This document shows, piece after piece, positions 59,205 to 64,000 of a stretch of DNA of 64,000 nt. A model generated the notes under the pieces. The model did no database searches, was not told the DNA's origin, and saw only the letters and a list, made by a program, of their open reading frames with translations. This stretch comes from Sambucus nigra (Eukaryota; Streptophyta; Magnoliopsida; Dipsacales; Adoxaceae). The stretch is taken from positions 155,737,241 through 155,801,240 of the forward strand of contig OX422221.1 of the NCBI GenBank assembly GCA_949130495.1, in the 5' to 3' direction. A program made the position numbers and the translations under genes. Positions within the stretch are counted from its first letter, which is position 1; each line of letters begins with the position of its first letter.

Positions 59205-60749
59205 TGTTGTGGTTTTATTCTTAAAACATCGCGTACACATTTTATTTTAATTAAAAAATGATTGTTTGTTCATTTTTAAATGAGAATCAATCTTGTGAGA
59301 ATTCATTATATTTGTTCAAATTTATTATTTCCTATATTAATGTAGGTCAATAGAGCTCACTAGGAATTTCGGTGATTTGTCTTTGGATTTAACACAAGGA
59401 GATCAAAATTATGGTTCTACCACTATTAAAATGTTCACAACCTATATCGGGAGTTGACATCCAATCATAACGTTGCGATGCAATCACACTTGTTTATCTC
59501 AAGTTATGGGAACCTCTTTTATGGTTCGAAAACTTGTTCGATAGTTCGATATAGAATTGTTGTTGTATATAACAGGATTGTAATAAAAGGGACCACACAT
59601 GATATTTAAGTCTAAGGGTTGTCTCGATTAGACTTAGGAAATCTCACATCATTTGCAAAGGGTGCATGAATTTTTAATCTCGACAATTATGAGGATTGGA
59701 ATGCTTATATGATTGTTTCTTTAATTTCCATTGGTGTGATTCAATTTTATGTTGAATCAAATAATCTCCGCACATTGGGGGACATTAATATGAGTAGGCC
59801 TGAGATCTTAATTTGGAGGAATCCACATTGGGAAATAGTTAGAATTTTGATACCCCCTTGATAGAGTTATAATATTTATTTTCACTAGTTAAACCTCATT
59901 AGTTGATTATTTTATAATTCGGTGGAGTATCAAAATAAATTAATTATGAAAATCAAGGAAATTCATTAGATGTTGGTTAAAGTCGATCAGTAGCAAATTG
60001 ACTAGACCAAGCGAGTATCAGAAGCTTAGCGTGCGGAGTCACATTATGAACCATAATCAACTTTTTAAATTAAGACTCATTACATATGGGTAATTTTTTA
60101 GATAACTAAGTTAGAATGTCATCATAATTATTTAATGGAATTGATTATCATTAAATAAAGAAAATAAATAAATTACGAGATTTTTAATTTGGGATTTCCA
60201 AGGATTTACACGGAAGACAATATAATTCTTCTTCTAAGGTAACTATTATAGTTCAAATACACAAGTAATTAGGCCCAGATTGATAAGGAATCGAGTTTCA
60301 CCCAAGCCCACCATTTAAACTTATATATATTGCTTTAACTTGGGGTTTTAAGAACGACAATTCATTATTAGGATTTGAGAAGGGTAAGAAAAACACTATT
60401 CACATTTTTGTGAAGGATCTTAGATATAGGACCATATCTCACCTAAAAGTAAAAGTTTTCTTCTTTAAAGGTCCCCACAACCTGTATAGCTTTGGATGAT
60501 CATATACTTGAATATCCAATCATTAAGGAAAGTTCTAAAAAAAATTCGTGGATCCAAAAGAAAGGATACCTACATCGTTTCCAAATAAATTTCTCCCTAT
60601 CGAATTGCAACTAGATTCGTAAAGGTATTGTGTTCGTAACCCTAGGTTTATTATTCAAATCTAATTAGGTATTTTGATCTTGCTATTAATTCATTAATTA
60701 GAGATTCAAGGGATGGAATCTTTCATTCTGTGTGTATTGATCCCCAACA
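59205..60749 (+). mobile_element. Insertion F: LTR-like element within copia D integrase
   Basis: 1,545 bp with ends TGTTGTGG...CCCCAACA (7 of 8 terminal bases inverted). Copia integrase breaks off exactly at its edges: KCYIF is encoded just beyond 60750, and the continuation lies before 59205. Flanks CTAAG and CAAAA match at only 3 of 5 positions, so the TSD has decayed or is absent. A TATATATA at about 60326 followed by leader-like sequence favours + orientation. No coding sequence, so a solo LTR is likely. Confidence 0.65.
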
Positions 60750-61500
60750 CAAAAAATGTAGCACTTTCTACCAAATATGTTGAAGTACTTAATCATAGGC
60801 TTCTCCACTTCCATAGTTCATAGGGAGTCTTTTTTGAGAATGTTATAATGAAGCCACTATTAGAAGAATAAAATGTCATTTGTATAGCTTCGACCCAAAA
60901 TCATTTAGGTAAGTTTTCACTTTCTAGCATGCATTCTCATTGTTTGCAAGGTTAAATTCTTTTTTCTAAATGAATCCATTTTGTTATGGACTTAGAATGG
61001 ACAAAAACTAGTGTTTAATCCCAAATTCGTCAAAATATTTCTCGAATTTAGAATTAATGACTTCAAATCCATGATCACTTTTATGTTTCCCAAAAATGAG
61101 TGATTGATGATTTTGGATTTTCTTACAAAGCGATATGATAATGTAAAAGAAATCCTTGTTTCTCTCTTATAAATCGAACAAACTAAATCTAGAGTAATCA
61201 TTAACCATGAAAATAATATCTATTGCCTCCCATTCTCTCGATCTTTGACTAATCCATAAAATAAATTTACCGCTAACTATAGAGGTCTATACGTAGTAAT
61301 TGTATTTAACTTCTTGGCTTGTTTCTCCTCTTGAAAATATCCCACACACATTGCTCACTGACTTTCCTAGCTTAGGAGGACATCTCACCCTCTATTTTTG
61401 AGAAAAAAATATGCAAATATATAACGTTAATACGTTAAAACCTTTGATTCCATAAGTTAATTGGCTCCACTTCACTCACAAGGACGTAACAAGTCTCAGT
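60750..61500 (-). pseudogene. Copia element D: integrase N-terminal part and core
   Basis: On minus, VEPINLWNQRF near 61460 is the pre-integrase LWH-like motif. The core at 61240-60990 is frameshifted, with DYSRF-, KKIQN- and SDHG-like pieces, ending in KTPYELWK near 60830 and KCYIF near 60755. Copia integrase inserts the cDNA. Too many breaks for function. Confidence 0.7.
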
Positions 61501-62750
61501 TGACATAACCCCCTCATCAATCCACCATTTTTTTTATTCATTAATAATCCACCTTTTGAGAATCTCACAAGATGACCAACATAAAACATTTGACTTACGC
61601 TAATGAGAATACCAGTTAGTCCTTAAATGTAAAGAAAGTTGTGACATATAGTTCCCTTTAAAAGTTTCACGGTACCCCTACCCCTCACATTAGCCTTTTC
61701 TTATCTCTAAATGTGAATCAATAAACACCGTAATCATAAAGTGTAGTGAAAGATGACTTCTCTCCCATCATATGTTATGAACAACTACTATCAAAATACA
61801 AATTTTTTAGAGTTTGAGGCTTTAAGATCCACGATGACGACACAACAGTTATGGTTTTCTTTCTTAATCCACTTAGGTTTAACTTGGGAAACCTTTCTCA
61901 ACTCACTCACTTCTCTTTCGATTTTCTTAAGTTTATTTTCAAGTCTTGAGTTAACCCCTTGAGACTTGTTTCTTCTTGAGTATTAGATGTATAAATATTT
62001 CTTATCTTTTTGAAGTTTATAAAAAACGTGTCTCAATTGTCCTCTCATGTAAAAATAAGAGCATTTGTGTTTGAGAAACATTCACATTTATTTTTTAAAA
62101 TATTTGTTCTCTTAAAATATTTTTAAAAACATTTTGTATCTGAAAATGATTTGCATGATTCCTATGAGGAGTATTTTGTTTGTTGAGATATGTCTTTTGA
62201 ATATCTAGCATTTGAGGTCTTTTAAATTTTTTGGGTTGCTTGACTTGAGATTACTTTTCAACCATAACATCATGTACCTTTTATTCTTTAATAGATGTGA
62301 TATTCTTCTCAAGTAATTTTCCTTTGTTATTGGTTGAAGATACATTCTTTTCATTAATTTTTGTAGAACACAGGTATTCAACAACATTCGATTTTTCAGG
62401 AACAAGGTTGTGTAGGTATTTAGAGAATCATTTAACGGGTAAAGACTTAATATTTTATTTCCATGTTGTATCACAAACTTCTCAAATATCATCTTATTCA
62501 TTTTATCATCCTATCCTCAAAAGAAATTTGAAACCCTTATTCCATTATCCAAATCACCTTTTGGAGAAGTGATTTACTTTTGAAATTCTTCTTTTTAGTG
62601 TCAAACATCTACACTCTTTCTCAAGATTTTTATTCATTTCTAGGAGATCGAATGTATCATTACCCAGAGATAAGTGAAAATCATTTACTAGTTTTACCTC
62701 AAGATTGAGTTGAAAATAATTTCATTCTTCTATTTCAATACAACACTCTC
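61501..62750 (-). pseudogene. Copia element D: gag and protease remnant
   Basis: On minus, a zinc-finger relic near 62060-62010 (YMRGQLRHVFYKLQKDK) has lost Cys residues. Protease follows near 61790 with YFDSSCS, where DSGCS is expected, then HMMGEKSSF. Upstream, 62501-62205 is an open Lys- and Leu-rich stretch that fits gag. The finger and the RNase H wording suggest the Sire/Maximus lineage. Confidence 0.6.
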
Positions 62751-64000
62751 TTTTTCAAACACCCGCAAGATGGGCAAGTTGTGACGATGGAGAACATCTG
62801 ACTACTATTACCAGAAGAGGTTGTGGAGAAGAGAATGATGAGATGATCCATGGAGAAAATTAAATCTTATACAAGTCCATTTTGATTTCTTGTAATTCCT
62901 ATATGAATTTTATCATTACTGGTGGACATAAACGGTTACGGAGCCATATTTTTTTTCCCCGCAATCATTTCAACTCCGAATCACCCTCCTCATCTACGTT
63001 TATGTTTACATTTTCCCCAATATTTTATTCCCTTGCGCTTACGAAAATTTGACCAAATTAATTTATTTAGGAAAAATAAAAAATTGGTTTCAATTGGACT
63101 AAAATTTTTTAAAATCAAATATTTTGAAAATGATTTCCAATTATGAGATATTTTGAGGAATATGTATTTTTTTAGGATCAAAATTAATCACACTGAACTT
63201 GATGAGATATTCTCTAAATGATGTGTACTATAATAACTATCTCCATCCCTTAAATATGCTCTTCCATAAGTACACCTAACTTGGGAAGCTCACATCCCGA
63301 CCCGTCTCACCTTAGAGTGTACATCCCTCACTTGTGAAGAAAGTTGACTCTATAATTGTTTCTCCTCGGGAAAAAAATATCCATATGTAGATTTCCAAAT
63401 AAGGACCTTTTAACGTGATCTAGACTTTTCATTACCACCCTCTCTTTTGCTGACCCAGACACCTCTTCCCAACTAACTAAGCAGTATTTGAAGCATTCTT
63501 GATTTCATCCTCATATAAAATATCTCATCATATTTTCTGCCATCTTACAAATGGAAATCACAAACGACAATATCGAAAAAAGTAAGGTGGAAGAATTAAA
63601 GATGTTCTTTTTATAAAGGTTAACCAATGGTTTAAAATAACAATTTCAGCATTCTATCAACCTCTAATTGACCCTCTCAAAGATTAGATTCCAAATATTG
63701 TTCGAATTACATAAAGATACCAATGTAAGTTAAATATACATAGAGGGTAATGACCTAATCTAGCATCTCACGTTTTCCAGCATTGATGTGAAACCCAAAC
63801 ACTTCGTCTAAATTCAATAAAGTCATTGACAAACTTCTCATGGATATACTTGCAAAAGATTATAGTTACATCACCAGACAACAAATAAGAAATCTAAACA
63901 TGAGAGGTATTATAGTTTGTAATCATGACCCCTGTTGATGCAAAAAACTGGACCGAATCCCATTTTTATGATCACATATAAATAGATAAAAGCAATCCAA
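62751..64000. other. Unassigned, possibly leader or LTR of copia D
   Basis: AT-rich. I recognise no coding motif, PBS or LTR copy. A TATA-like CATATAAATAG lies at about 63976-63986. Confidence 0.4.

Overview
This is plant nuclear DNA made almost entirely of LTR retrotransposons. I found no host protein-coding gene, rRNA, tRNA gene or CRISPR array. The coding relics belong to Ty3/gypsy Tat/Ogre elements (a second, archaeal-type RNase H after RT/RNase H, and antisense genes before the 3' LTR), a Ty3 Tekay/Del-like chromovirus, and a Sire-like Ty1/copia element. AT-rich, heavily nested DNA of this kind points to a repeat-rich flowering plant, probably a eudicot; I cannot name the species.

The layout is a stack of insertions, most with target-site duplications (TSDs). 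Left end: element A, the 3' part of a Tat element on + (pol 100-2135, 175-bp repeats, antisense pseudogene, probable LTR to about 7191). Next comes a second Tat-like 3' region (about 51-bp repeats at 7264-7670, antisense pseudogene 8260-10240), interrupted by LTR-like element B (10301-15392, TSD CCACT). B itself carries a Del-type solo LTR C (11278-13679, TSD CAATA). An LTR-like block fills 15393-16680.

The right three quarters is one deep nest. A Sire-like copia D on the minus strand (16892-17378 and 57729 to about 62750) was split between RT and RNase H by Tat element E (17379-57728, TSD GATAT/GATAC). The antisense gene of E was hit by a truncated Del LTR (G, 24808-26738) and by an Ogre-like element H (27164-56440, TSD TTATG). 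The second antisense gene of H was hit by a full-length Tekay/Del element I (38187-49180, TSD TATAT). An LTR-like insertion F (59205-60749) also sits inside the copia integrase.

Element I is the youngest: its LTRs are almost identical and its frame is broken only by TAG stops in gag, two frameshifts and one lost zinc-finger Cys. H is intermediate. E, A and D are badly decayed and have lost catalytic residues. The most interesting unit is H. It carries a sense gag-pol driven by its LTR and two antisense genes (a plant-mobile-domain protein and a DUF7745-like protein), each with its own TATA box. A short palindromic motif related to TGCCGATNGGCA recurs upstream of the TATA boxes of all three promoters. 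Other notable structures are palindrome arrays in Del LTRs, a 57-bp hairpin repeat in C whose stem is kept with a different sequence in one copy, and tandem arrays of unrelated sequence in the 3' regions of the Tat elements.
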